A stretch of 64,000 bases of DNA from Skermanella sp. TT6. GTDB taxonomy: Bacteria > Pseudomonadota > Alphaproteobacteria > Azospirillales > Azospirillaceae. Under the pieces are notes generated by a model. It did no database searches. It was not told where the DNA came from and saw only the letters and a program-made list of their open reading frames with translations. The stretch lies in NCBI RefSeq assembly GCF_016653635.2, contig NZ_CP067420.1, forward strand, positions 2,949,501 to 3,013,500. The letters are read 5' to 3'. Below, in pieces: positions 1 through 7,912 of the stretch (its first letter is position 1; each line of letters opens with the position of its first letter). The position numbers and the translations under genes are program-made.

Positions 1-1122
1 CAGGTACACCAGGACCGCCAGCGGCAGCACCAGGTACCATTTCTCGCGGATCGCCGCCAGGGGGCTCGGGCATTCCTCCTTCGGCAACCCCATCAGGCTC
101 AGGCGCCCGGCCTCCAGGTGGACCATCCAGAGCACGGTCGCGAAATAGAGGATCGCCGGGATGATCGCCGCCTTGACGATCTCCACGTAGGGCACGTTGA
201 TCGTCTCGGCCATGATGAAGGCGACGGCGCCCATGACCGGCGGCATGATCTGGCCGCCCATGCTGGCCGTCGCCTCGACCGCGCCGGCGAAGGCCGGGCG
301 ATAGCCGAAACGCTTCATCAGCGGAATGGTGAACTGTCCCGTCGTCACCACGTTGGCGACGCCGGAGCCGTTGATCGTCCCCATCAGCGCCGACGACACC
401 ACGGCCACCTTCGCGGGCCCGCCGCGCTGGTGGCCCACGGTCCCCATGGCGACGTCGGTGAACAGGCTGATCATCCCGGCGCGTTCCAGGAAGCTGCCGA
501 ACAGGATGAACAGGAAGATGTAGGTGGAGGAGACGAAGATCGGCGTGCCGTAGATGCCCTCGGTGCCGAGGAACATCTGGTCGATCACCTGGTCGAAGCC
601 GTATCCGCGATGGTCCAGCGGGGCCGGCAGGTACTCGCCGAACAGCGCGTACGCCAGGAAGAGGCCGCAGACGATCGGCAGGGCGATGCCCATGATGCGC
701 CGCGCCGCCTCGAACACCAGCGCGATGCCGATGAACCCGATGACGATGTCCGTCGTGCTGGGATCGCCGGCCCGCAGCAGCAGGTCGTTCTCGAAATACC
801 AGTGGTAGAGCCCGATGGCGAAACCCAGGACGCCGATCGCCCAGTCGCTCCAGAACGCGCCGCCGCGTCCCCGCCGGAGCGAGGCGCACAGGGCGAAGGT
901 CAGCAGCAGCAGGAAGCCGACGTGCAGCGACCGCACCACGAGGCTGGACAGCGGCGTGTAGGATGCGGTGTAGACCTGGAACAGGGAGAAGACCACCGCG
1001 ATGGCGAAGATCACCTTGCCGGTGGACGTAGACCGGTCGGTCGGCCCGGCATGCAGCGGACTGGAAGTCTCCGCCGGACCGCGGCCGGGCTGAAGGATCT
1101 CGGCTTCGGTATTGGCCGCCAT
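1..1122 (-). CDS. TRAP transporter fused permease (DctQM-type, 4TM/12TM), C-terminus cut by window edge
   Basis: Reverse-strand reading from the ATG at 1122 is open for 374 codons to the window edge, so the C-terminal part is missing (the fused family is usually 600-700 aa or more). After a polar N-terminus come repeated hydrophobic helices. The stretch with GTINGSGVANVVTTGQ and ATASMGGQIMPPVMGAVAF is the conserved DctM-type core of fused TRAP permeases. The start is set by a GGAGG ribosome site just upstream. It lies directly downstream of the TAXI binding protein on the same strand (gap about 90 bp), so the two form one secondary, ion-gradient-driven uptake system in the inner membrane. Substrate is unknown; TAXI-TRAP systems typically take up small organic acids or amino acids such as glutamate. 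Confidence 0.9.
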   Translation of the reverse strand, partial: MAANTEAEILQPGRGPAETSSPLHAGPTDRSTSTGKVIFAIAVVFSLFQVYTASYTPLSSLVVRSLHVGFLLLLTFALCASLRRGRGGAFWSDWAIGVLGFAIGLYHWYFENDLLLRAGDPSTTDIVIGFIGIALVFEAARRIMGIALPIVCGLFLAYALFGEYLPAPLDHRGYGFDQVIDQMFLGTEGIYGTPIFVSSTYIFLFILFGSFLERAGMISLFTDVAMGTVGHQRGGPAKVAVVSSALMGTINGSGVANVVTTGQFTIPLMKRFGYRPAFAGAVEATASMGGQIMPPVMGAVAFIMAETINVPYVEIVKAAIIPAILYFATVLWMVHLEAGRLSLMGLPKEECPSPLAAIREKWYLVLPLAVLVYL

Positions 1123-1211
1123 GCGGCTTTACCTCCGGAAGGCGTCGGGAAGGAGCGGGACGGACGCCGTCCCCGGGGCAGGCCCGGGAACGGCGGTCGG
1201 TTTCGGCATCG

Positions 1212-2177
1212 TCACTTCAGGATGCCGGCTTCGCGGAAGTACTTCTCGGCACCGGCATGCAGCGGGATCGGCATGCCCTTGACGCCCTCCTCCGCCTTGA
1301 TGTCCTTGGCCGTCGCGTGGGACGAGGCCAGCGCGCCCAGGTTCTCGTACATCGACTTGGTCATCTGGTAGACGAGGTCGTCGCTGACGCCGGTATGGGT
1401 CACCAGGAAGTTGACCACGGCGGCCGTCGGGACGGGCTCGGTCTGGCCGTCATAGGTGCCGGCCGGGATGGTCTCCGCCACGTAGACAGGGTTGCCCACG
1501 CCGGCGACGACGTCGGCCGGGATCGGCACGATGGTGATCGGATTGGTCGCCGCCAAGTCGCGGATCGAGGCGACGCCGAGGCCGGCAGACTGGAGAGTGG
1601 CGTCGATCTGGCGGTTCTTGACCAACTCGACCGACTCGGCGAAAGGCAGGTACTCGACCTTGCCGAAGTCCTCGTACGTCATCCCGGCGGCCTTGAAGAT
1701 GGCCCGGGCGTTCAGCTCGGTGCCGGAGCGCGGCGCCCCGACCGAGACCCGCTTTCCCTTCAGGTCCTGCAGCGTCTTGATCCCGCTGTCGCCGCGGGCG
1801 ACGATCTGGATGTAGTTCGGATATATGGCGGCCATGCCGCGGATCTTGGAGAGCTTGCTCTTGAAGCCGGCCTCCTCGTCGCCTTCCCACGCCGCGGCGA
1901 CGGAATCACCGAGCGAGAAGCCCACCTCGCCCCTGCCCTGCTGGAGCAGGTTGAGGTTCTCGACCGACGCCTTGGTCGATTGGACGGACGTGCGGGCGTC
2001 GGCGATGTTGTCGGCATAGATCTTCGAGAGCGCCACGCCGAGCGGGTAATAGACGCCGCTGGTGCCCCCCGTCAGGACGTTGACGAACTCGGCGGCTCTC
2101 GCTCCGCCCGTTCCCGGTGCGGCCACGCCGACCGCCATGAATGCTGCCGTCGCGGCGGCAAGGAGCATCCTCTTCAT
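1212..2177 (-). CDS. TAXI family TRAP transporter solute-binding protein
   Basis: 321-residue periplasmic binding protein. An N-terminal signal peptide (MKRMLLAAATAAFMAV, cleaved near ARAAEF) precedes the TAXI-family start VNVLTGGTSGVYYPLG. Later blocks such as GEVGFSLGDSV, LKGKRVSVGAPRSGTE and PIPADVVAGVG fit the NMT1/TAXI fold. Two ATGs lie in tandem (2180 and 2177); the GGGAGG site is better spaced for 2177, so I chose that. The protein delivers an unknown solute to the permease encoded next to it. It is divergent from coxG across a 168-bp region holding two palindromes, so co-regulation with the cox-like locus is possible but not shown. Confidence 0.9.
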   Translation of the reverse strand: MKRMLLAAATAAFMAVGVAAPGTGGARAAEFVNVLTGGTSGVYYPLGVALSKIYADNIADARTSVQSTKASVENLNLLQQGRGEVGFSLGDSVAAAWEGDEEAGFKSKLSKIRGMAAIYPNYIQIVARGDSGIKTLQDLKGKRVSVGAPRSGTELNARAIFKAAGMTYEDFGKVEYLPFAESVELVKNRQIDATLQSAGLGVASIRDLAATNPITIVPIPADVVAGVGNPVYVAETIPAGTYDGQTEPVPTAAVVNFLVTHTGVSDDLVYQMTKSMYENLGALASSHATAKDIKAEEGVKGMPIPLHAGAEKYFREAGILK

Positions 2178-2211
2178 CATCAACCTCCCGGACTTATGGA
2201 TTTTTCTCATG

Positions 2212-2245
2212 CGCAATTGCGAGGGTAATCGCCGCAGGGGCGATT
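2212..2245. promoter_or_regulatory. Palindromes in the divergent TAXI/coxG intergenic region
   Basis: Between the divergent starts at 2177 and 2346 there is a perfect 10-bp palindrome CGCAATTGCG (2212-2221). Six bases on follows an inverted repeat AATCGCC / GGCGATT (2227-2233 and 2239-2245, 5-nt spacer). Both are close to the TAXI start, where an operator could act on either promoter. No regulator gene sits beside them, and no clear -35/-10 pair could be assigned. Confidence 0.35.
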
Positions 2246-2345
2246 TGCCACATAGAACAACAACACGCAACGGTGCTTGTCCGCCGCCCACCTGCGGATT
2301 ACCGTCCCTCGGCCCAGCTTTTGGCGCGACGCGAGGAACGACATC

Positions 2346-3071
2346 ATGGACATGACCGGAGAATACAGAATCTCCGCACCCCGTTCGCGGGTATGGGAAG
2401 CGCTCAACGATCCCGAGATCCTGAAGCAGTGCATCCCCGGCTGCGAGGAGATCCAGAAGCAGTCCGACACCGAGATGACCGCCAAGGTGACCGCCAAGGT
2501 CGGCCCGGTGAAGGCGAAGTTCGCGGGAAAGGTGACGCTCAGCGACATCGATCCGCCCAACGGCTACACCATCACCGGCGAGGGCAGCGGCGGGGCCGCC
2601 GGCTTCGGCAAGGGCGGGGCCCAGGTCAACCTCGCCGACGCCGGTGCCGACACGGTGCTGACATACACCGCCCATGCCCAGGTCGGCGGCAAGCTGGCCC
2701 AGATCGGCTCCCGGCTGATCGACGGCACGGCGCGCAAGATGGCCGACGACTTCTTCGCCAAGTTCACCGAAGTCGTCGGCCGCCCGGCGGACGCGCCGGC
2801 CGCGGAACCGGCGGTGATCGACGCGTCCAGGGCCGAAGCCTCCCCCGCCGTGGAGTCCCCTGCGGCCTCCGCTTCCCCCGCGGTCGAGGACACGATGGTG
2901 CAGCCGGCCGCCGCCCTGAGCAGCGAGACGGCAGCCGTCCCGCCGCCGGCACCCGCCCGGACCGAAGCTCCGGCACTCGCCACGGTCGAGCAGAGCCGCG
3001 GCCTGCAGCCGATGATCTGGATTCCGCTGGTCATCATCCTGGTCGGCGCCCTTCTCTGGGCCTTCACCTGA
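2346..3071 (+). CDS. coxG: CoxG-like SRPBCC protein (CO dehydrogenase subunit G family)
   Basis: 241 aa. The first ~150 residues match the CoxG/SRPBCC lipid- or ligand-binding fold (MDMTGEYRISAPRSRVWEAL, LNDPEILKQCIPGCEEI, KVGPVKAKFAGKVTL). A proline/alanine-rich linker follows (about 160-215), then one C-terminal membrane helix (about 222-240, MIWIPLVIILVGALLWAF) that would anchor it to the inner face of the membrane. In CO-dehydrogenase clusters CoxG is thought to recruit the molybdenum enzyme to the membrane. The ATG at 2346 follows a GAGG site; 2352 is an alternative. It opens the rightward cox-like locus. Longer upstream frames lack an SD and family similarity. Confidence 0.9.
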   Translation: MDMTGEYRISAPRSRVWEALNDPEILKQCIPGCEEIQKQSDTEMTAKVTAKVGPVKAKFAGKVTLSDIDPPNGYTITGEGSGGAAGFGKGGAQVNLADAGADTVLTYTAHAQVGGKLAQIGSRLIDGTARKMADDFFAKFTEVVGRPADAPAAEPAVIDASRAEASPAVESPAASASPAVEDTMVQPAAALSSETAAVPPPAPARTEAPALATVEQSRGLQPMIWIPLVIILVGALLWAFT

Positions 3072-3218
3072 TCGCCCGCCGCCGGGATCGCTTGACCTGC
3101 CCATGCCCCTCTCATAGCCTGTCATGCGGAATTGTTGCCGGTGGAACAAGGCAGTGGAACAAGCTGCCGCCCGGCAGACGGAGCTATCGTCGGGTCGGCC
3201 AACAAGGGGGAGAGACTC

Positions 3219-3710
<492 letters not shown>

Positions 3711-3731
3711 GCGGCGGGAAGGAACAGAGCC

Positions 3732-4526
3732 ATGTACGCATTCGAGTATCACCGCCCGGCGACCCTGGCCGACGCGGCCCGGCTGGCTTCCGGCAACGAG
3801 GACGCCAAGATCCTGGCCGGCGGCCAGACGCTGATCCCGACGCTGAAGCAGCGGCTGGCCCAGCCGAGCGACGTGGTCGACCTGGGCGCAGTGGCCGAGC
3901 TGCGCGGCATCTGCGAGGATGGCGACACGCTGGTGATCGGGGCCACCACGCCGCACGCCGAGGTCGCTGCCAGCGCCGTGGTCCAGCGCCTGATCCCGGC
4001 CCTGGCCAAGCTGGCGGAGGGGATCGGCGACGCCCAGGTGCGCAACCGCGGCACCCTGGGCGGGTCGATCTGCAACAACGACCCGTCGGCCGACTATCCC
4101 GCGGCCCTGGTCGGGCTGGGCGCCACGGTCCGCACCACGACGCGGACCCTCGCGGCGGAGGACTTCTTCACCGGCATGTTCGAGACCGCGCTGGAGCCGA
4201 ACGAGATCGTGACGGCGGTGGCCTTCCCGAAGCCGGGCAAGGCGGCCTACGTCAAGTTCCCCAACCCGGCCAGCCGCTACGCCACGGTCGGCGTGTTCGT
4301 CGCCGAGACCGGCGGCAGCGTCCGGGTGGCGGTGACCGGCGCCGCCCCGTCGGTGTATCGCTGGACCGAGGCCGAGCAGGCCCTGGCCGGCGGCCTGGAC
4401 CCGGCGGCGCTGGGCGCTTTGACAGTGGATGCCGACGGCCTCAACGCCGACATCCATGCCAGCGCCGAGTACCGGGCCAGCCTGGTCAAGGTCATGGCCA
4501 AGAGGGCGGTCGCCGCCTGCGCCTGA
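3732..4526 (+). CDS. coxM: Molybdenum hydroxylase FAD-binding medium subunit (CoxM/CutM type)
   Basis: 264 aa, the usual length for the FAD subunit. FAD motifs are the [14 protein letters not shown] loop (about 29-42) and [19 protein letters not shown] (about 105-123), both in the form typical of CoxM/CutM. A C-terminal CO-dehydrogenase flavoprotein domain follows. The subunit takes electrons from the CoxS clusters and passes them to a quinone or other acceptor. It follows coxS by 21 bp and must be co-transcribed. In the classical order coxM-S-L the molybdopterin subunit would adjoin; here the next gene is coxD, after a 158-bp gap containing a phased repeat. Confidence 0.95.
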   Translation: MYAFEYHRPATLADAARLASGNEDAKILAGGQTLIPTLKQRLAQPSDVVDLGAVAELRGICEDGDTLVIGATTPHAEVAASAVVQRLIPALAKLAEGIGDAQVRNRGTLGGSICNNDPSADYPAALVGLGATVRTTTRTLAAEDFFTGMFETALEPNEIVTAVAFPKPGKAAYVKFPNPASRYATVGVFVAETGGSVRVAVTGAAPSVYRWTEAEQALAGGLDPAALGALTVDADGLNADIHASAEYRASLVKVMAKRAVAACA

Positions 4527-4557
4527 ACATCGACGCGATGCAAAGCGGAAAGGATCG

Positions 4558-4643
4558 CGGATGAACACGGATAGGCACGGATGAGCACGGATTTTCGTGC
4601 GGAACTCCTGCCGGCAGGATCCGTGTTCTTCCGTGATCTCCGG
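4558..4643. repeat. 10-bp-phased CGGAT repeat with inverted second arm
   Basis: In the coxM-coxD gap the pentamer CGGAT starts at 4558, 4568, 4578 and 4588, exactly 10 bp apart. After a 26-bp spacer the opposite-strand form ATCCG appears at 4619, followed by TTCCG at 4629 and CTCCG at 4639, again 10 bp apart. The two arms could form one long imperfect hairpin. Related ATCCGTG-type strings are known as scattered intergenic repeats in many bacterial genomes; that link is from memory. It may be a processing or attenuation element, or a scar. Confidence 0.7.
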
Positions 4644-4684
4644 ACGTCCGCCGGACCCGACATTCCATTGAAATCACCGAGATC

Positions 4685-5608
4685 ATGACAAATCCCCTGC
4701 CCGCCTCCGTCGATGAAACACTGGAGCTGCTTCAGCGTGGCGATTACGTCGCCGAGCGGTCGCTGGCTACGGCCCTCTATCTCGCCCTCAAGCTGAACCG
4801 CCCGCTGTTCCTCGAAGGGGAGGCCGGCACCGGCAAGACCGAGATCGCCAAGGTTCTGAGCGCCACGCTCGGCCGCCGGCTGGTCCGGCTGCAATGCTAC
4901 GAGGGCCTTGACGTCGCCTCCGCGGTCTACGAGTGGAACTACGCCCGCCAGATGATCGAGATCCGGCTCGCCGAGGCGACCGGCGAGAAGAGCCGCGAGA
5001 GCCTTGGCGGCGACATCTTCTCCCCCGAGTTCCTGATCAAGCGCCCCCTGCTCCAGGCGCTGGAGACCGGGGCCGACGGCCCGCCCGTCCTGCTGATCGA
5101 CGAGCTGGATCGCACCGACGAGCCTTTCGAAGCGTACCTCCTCGAAGTGTTGTCCGACTTCCAGATCACCATCCCGGAGATCGGCACGATCAAGGCGGAG
5201 CAGCCGCCGACCGTCATCATCACCTCCAACCGCACGCGCGAGATCCACGACGCGCTGAAGCGCCGCTGCTTCTACCACTGGGTCGATTATCCGGACGCGG
5301 CGCGCGAGCTGGACATCCTGCGGGTGAAGGCGCCGAACGTGCCCGAGCACCTGTCCCGCCAGGTCGTGGGATTCGTGCAGCGCCTGCGCGGCATGGACCT
5401 GTTCAAGCTGCCCGGCGTCGCCGAGACCCTGGACTGGGCGCAGGCCCTGACCCAGCTCGACCGGCTCGAACTGGATCCGGATACGATCAACGACACGCTG
5501 GGCACCCTGCTGAAGTACCAGGACGACATCGCCAAGATCCAGGGCAGCGAGGCGAACCGCATCCTGAACCAGGTCAAGGCCGAGCTGTCCGCCGCCCATC
5601 CGGCCTGA
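4685..5608 (+). CDS. coxD: MoxR-family AAA+ ATPase, CoxD type
   Basis: 307 aa AAA+ ATPase. Walker A GEAGTGKT is at 45-52, Walker B VLLIDELDRTD at about 138-148, sensor region IITSNRTREIHDALKRRC follows. CoxD proteins act with CoxE as a chaperone pair that inserts copper/sulfur into the active site of Mo-CO dehydrogenase. Here the target enzyme large subunit is not encoded nearby. The start at 4685 is the first ATG after the repeat. The next gene, coxE, begins 7 bp after the stop, so translation is probably coupled. Confidence 0.92.
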   Translation: MTNPLPASVDETLELLQRGDYVAERSLATALYLALKLNRPLFLEGEAGTGKTEIAKVLSATLGRRLVRLQCYEGLDVASAVYEWNYARQMIEIRLAEATGEKSRESLGGDIFSPEFLIKRPLLQALETGADGPPVLLIDELDRTDEPFEAYLLEVLSDFQITIPEIGTIKAEQPPTVIITSNRTREIHDALKRRCFYHWVDYPDAARELDILRVKAPNVPEHLSRQVVGFVQRLRGMDLFKLPGVAETLDWAQALTQLDRLELDPDTINDTLGTLLKYQDDIAKIQGSEANRILNQVKAELSAAHPA

Positions 5609-5615
5609 GGCCGCC

Positions 5616-6875
5616 ATGGTCGAGGACACGAGCGACAACCGGCCCGATATCCAGATCGACGGCGGACGCCTGTCCGCCAACATCATGCATTTCGCCCGCT
5701 GCCTGCGCGCGGCCGGGCTGCCCATCGGCCCGGGCAAGGTGCTCCAGGCGCTGGAGGCGGTGGAAGCCGTCGGCATCGGCAACCGCCGCGACTTCTACTG
5801 GACGCTGCACGCCGTCTTCGTCAACCGGCGCGACCAGCGCGAGCTGTTCGACCAGGCGTTCCACGTCTTCTGGCGCAATCCCGACATCCTGAAGCGCATG
5901 ATGGCGCTGCTCCTGCCCACCCTTAAGGCGGACCTGAAGCAGGAAGGGCCTGAAATGTCGCGCCGGCTCGCCGAGGCGCTGCAGACCAACAGGCCGAAGC
6001 CCGGAGAGGGTGACGGCGGCGAGCAGGACCAGGAGATCGAGATCGACGCCTCGCTGACCTGGTCCGACCGCGAGCTGATCCAGACCATGGATTTCGAGAA
6101 GATGTCGGCGGCCGAGATCGCCATGGCGAAATCGGTCATCAAGCGCATGACGCTGCCGATCATGACCGTCCCGACCCGGCGTTTCCAGCTCAGCCACCTC
6201 GGCCGCCGCGCCGACCTTCGGGCGACCCTGCGGCAGACGCTCCGCTCCGGCGGCGACGTGATCGACCTCGCGACCAAGCGGCGCCGGGAACGCCACCCGC
6301 CGCTGGTCGTCCTGTGCGACATCTCCGGCTCCATGAGCCGCTACTCCCGCATGCTGCTCCATTTCCTGCATGCCGTGACCAACGACCGCGACCGGGTCCA
6401 CACCTTCCTGTTCGGCACCCGGCTGACCAACGTGACGCGGTACCTGCGCTACAAGGACATCGACGTGTCCTTGGAGAAGGTCTCCGGCGCGGTGCAGGAC
6501 TGGTCGGGCGGCACCCGCATCGGGCGGAGCCTGCACGAGTTCAACCGGGTCTGGTCGCGCCGGGTCCTGGGCCAGGGCGCGGTCGTCATCCTGATCACCG
6601 ACGGGCTGGACCGCGACGCGGCCGAAGGGCTGGGCGAGGAGATCGAGCGGCTTCATAAGAGCTGCCGCCGTCTCATCTGGCTGAACCCCCTCTTGCGCTA
6701 CGAGGGATTCGAGCCGAAATCCAGTGGCATCAGGGCCATCATGCCCCACGTCGACGATTTCCGACCGGTCCACAACCTGGCAAGCCTGGCGGATCTGGCG
6801 AAGGTGCTCGACCATGTCGGACCCCGGCGCCACGGCGGCATGGCGCGATGGCTAGCGGAGGTGGCTTCAGCATGA
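5616..6875 (+). CDS. coxE: VWA-domain protein, CoxE family
   Basis: 419 aa. A CoxE-family N-terminal half includes an acidic patch (about residues 128-145). The C-terminal half is a von Willebrand factor A domain with an intact metal site: DISGSMS beginning at D235, GGTRIG, and LITDGLDRD. It is the MIDAS partner of the MoxR-type ATPase CoxD, forming a co-chaperone for maturation of a molybdenum hydroxylase. It follows coxD by 7 bp, and its TGA overlaps the ATG of the next gene (ATGA), showing a tightly coupled operon. Confidence 0.92.
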   Translation: MVEDTSDNRPDIQIDGGRLSANIMHFARCLRAAGLPIGPGKVLQALEAVEAVGIGNRRDFYWTLHAVFVNRRDQRELFDQAFHVFWRNPDILKRMMALLLPTLKADLKQEGPEMSRRLAEALQTNRPKPGEGDGGEQDQEIEIDASLTWSDRELIQTMDFEKMSAAEIAMAKSVIKRMTLPIMTVPTRRFQLSHLGRRADLRATLRQTLRSGGDVIDLATKRRRERHPPLVVLCDISGSMSRYSRMLLHFLHAVTNDRDRVHTFLFGTRLTNVTRYLRYKDIDVSLEKVSGAVQDWSGGTRIGRSLHEFNRVWSRRVLGQGAVVILITDGLDRDAAEGLGEEIERLHKSCRRLIWLNPLLRYEGFEPKSSGIRAIMPHVDDFRPVHNLASLADLAKVLDHVGPRRHGGMARWLAEVASA

Positions 6876-7192
6876 CGTATGAGAACAACATTCCCGAGAT
6901 CGCGGCGGCGCTGCGGGCGGAGGGCAAGCGCGTCGCGCTCGCGACCGTGGTCTCCACCTGGGGCTCCTCGCCCCGGCCGGTCGGCAGCCAGCTGGTGGTG
7001 GACGAGACCGGCGCCATGCAGGGCTCCGTGTCGGGCGGCTGCATCGAGGGAGCCGTCGTCCACGAGGCCATGCGGACCATGCAGGACGGCGAGCCGCGCA
7101 TGCTCAGCTTCGGCGTCGCCGACGAGCAGGCCTGGGAAGTCGGCCTCGCCTGCGGCGGCAAGGTCCAGGTCTATGTCGAGGCGGTGGAATGA
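6872..7192 (+). CDS. XdhC/CoxI N-terminal-domain protein (first half of a split coxF)
   Basis: 106 aa covering only the XdhC/CoxI N-terminal domain: LATVVSTWGSSPRPVGSQLVV, then SVSGGCIEGAVV, and GLACGGKVQVYVE at the end. XdhC-type proteins bind molybdenum cofactor and protect or insert it into xanthine-dehydrogenase-family enzymes. The ATG at 6872 overlaps the coxE stop and has GGAGGT 9 nt upstream; an upstream in-frame ATG at 6848 is less likely. Its own stop overlaps the start of the C-terminal half (ATGA at 7189), so the two halves are probably made in equal amounts and work together. Confidence 0.88.
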   Translation: MTYENNIPEIAAALRAEGKRVALATVVSTWGSSPRPVGSQLVVDETGAMQGSVSGGCIEGAVVHEAMRTMQDGEPRMLSFGVADEQAWEVGLACGGKVQVYVEAVE

Positions 7193-7905
7193 AGACCGAG
7201 ATCCTTCAGCGCCTGGTCAGGGCGCGCGCCGAGAAATGCCCGGTGGCCCTGGTCACGGACTTGGCCTCCGGCCTCCAGACGCTGGTCCACGACGACGTCA
7301 CCCACGGCGGCTTCGGCCTCGACCGGGAGGAGCTGGCCGAAGTGCGCCGTTTCCTCCGCGAGGACCGCAGCGGCATCGTGGAGATCGGGGACGCCCGCCT
7401 GTTCATCCACTCGTTCAATCCGCCCCTCCGGGTCATCGTCATCGGCGCCGTCCACATCGCCCAGGCACTGGCCCCCATGGCCTCGCTGGCGGGATACGAC
7501 GTGGTCGTGGTCGACCCGCGCCGGGCCTTCGCGACGGACGCGCGTTTCCCCGGCATCGCCATGAACGGCGAATGGCCCGACGACGCGCTCAACCAGCTCG
7601 CGATCGACGGACGCACCGCCATCGTGACCCTGACCCACGATCCCAAGCTCGACGATCCCGCCCTGCACGTGGCGCTCCGCTCCCCGGCCTTCTATGTCGG
7701 CTCCCTGGGCAGCCGGAAGACCCACGGCAAGCGGGTGGACCGGCTGCGCGAGGCCGGCTTCACCGAAGCCGAGATCGCCCGCATCCACGCCCCCGTGGGA
7801 CTTGCGATCGACGCGGTCACGCCGGCCGAGATCGCCCTGGCGATCATGGCCCAGATCACCCAGGTGCTGCGCCGGGAACCGTCCTCCGCCGCGGCGGCGG
7901 CCTGA
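7189..7905 (+). CDS. XdhC family C-terminal Rossmann protein (second half of a split coxF)
   Basis: 238 aa. The middle carries a Rossmann-type XdhC_C domain: LRVIVIGAVHIAQALAPMA, VVVVDPRRAFATDARFPG, FYVGSLGSRKTHGKRVDRL and PVGLAIDAVTPAEIALAIMA, all family signatures. XdhC/CoxF accessory proteins are normally one chain of about 250-350 aa; here N- and C-domains are separate genes with a 4-bp ATGA overlap. The likely role is delivery or sulfuration of the molybdenum cofactor. The stop is 8 bp before the molybdopterin/MocA gene, so it belongs to the same operon. Confidence 0.9.
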   Translation: MKTEILQRLVRARAEKCPVALVTDLASGLQTLVHDDVTHGGFGLDREELAEVRRFLREDRSGIVEIGDARLFIHSFNPPLRVIVIGAVHIAQALAPMASLAGYDVVVVDPRRAFATDARFPGIAMNGEWPDDALNQLAIDGRTAIVTLTHDPKLDDPALHVALRSPAFYVGSLGSRKTHGKRVDRLREAGFTEAEIARIHAPVGLAIDAVTPAEIALAIMAQITQVLRREPSSAAAAA

Positions 7906-7912
7906 CCGGGCC

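Noticed and set aside
118-1371. Long rightward reading frame over the TRAP permease and TAXI genes
   Set aside because: Arg/His/Asp-rich, no family similarity, and antisense to clear TRAP permease and TAXI coding sequence; a GC-skew shadow.
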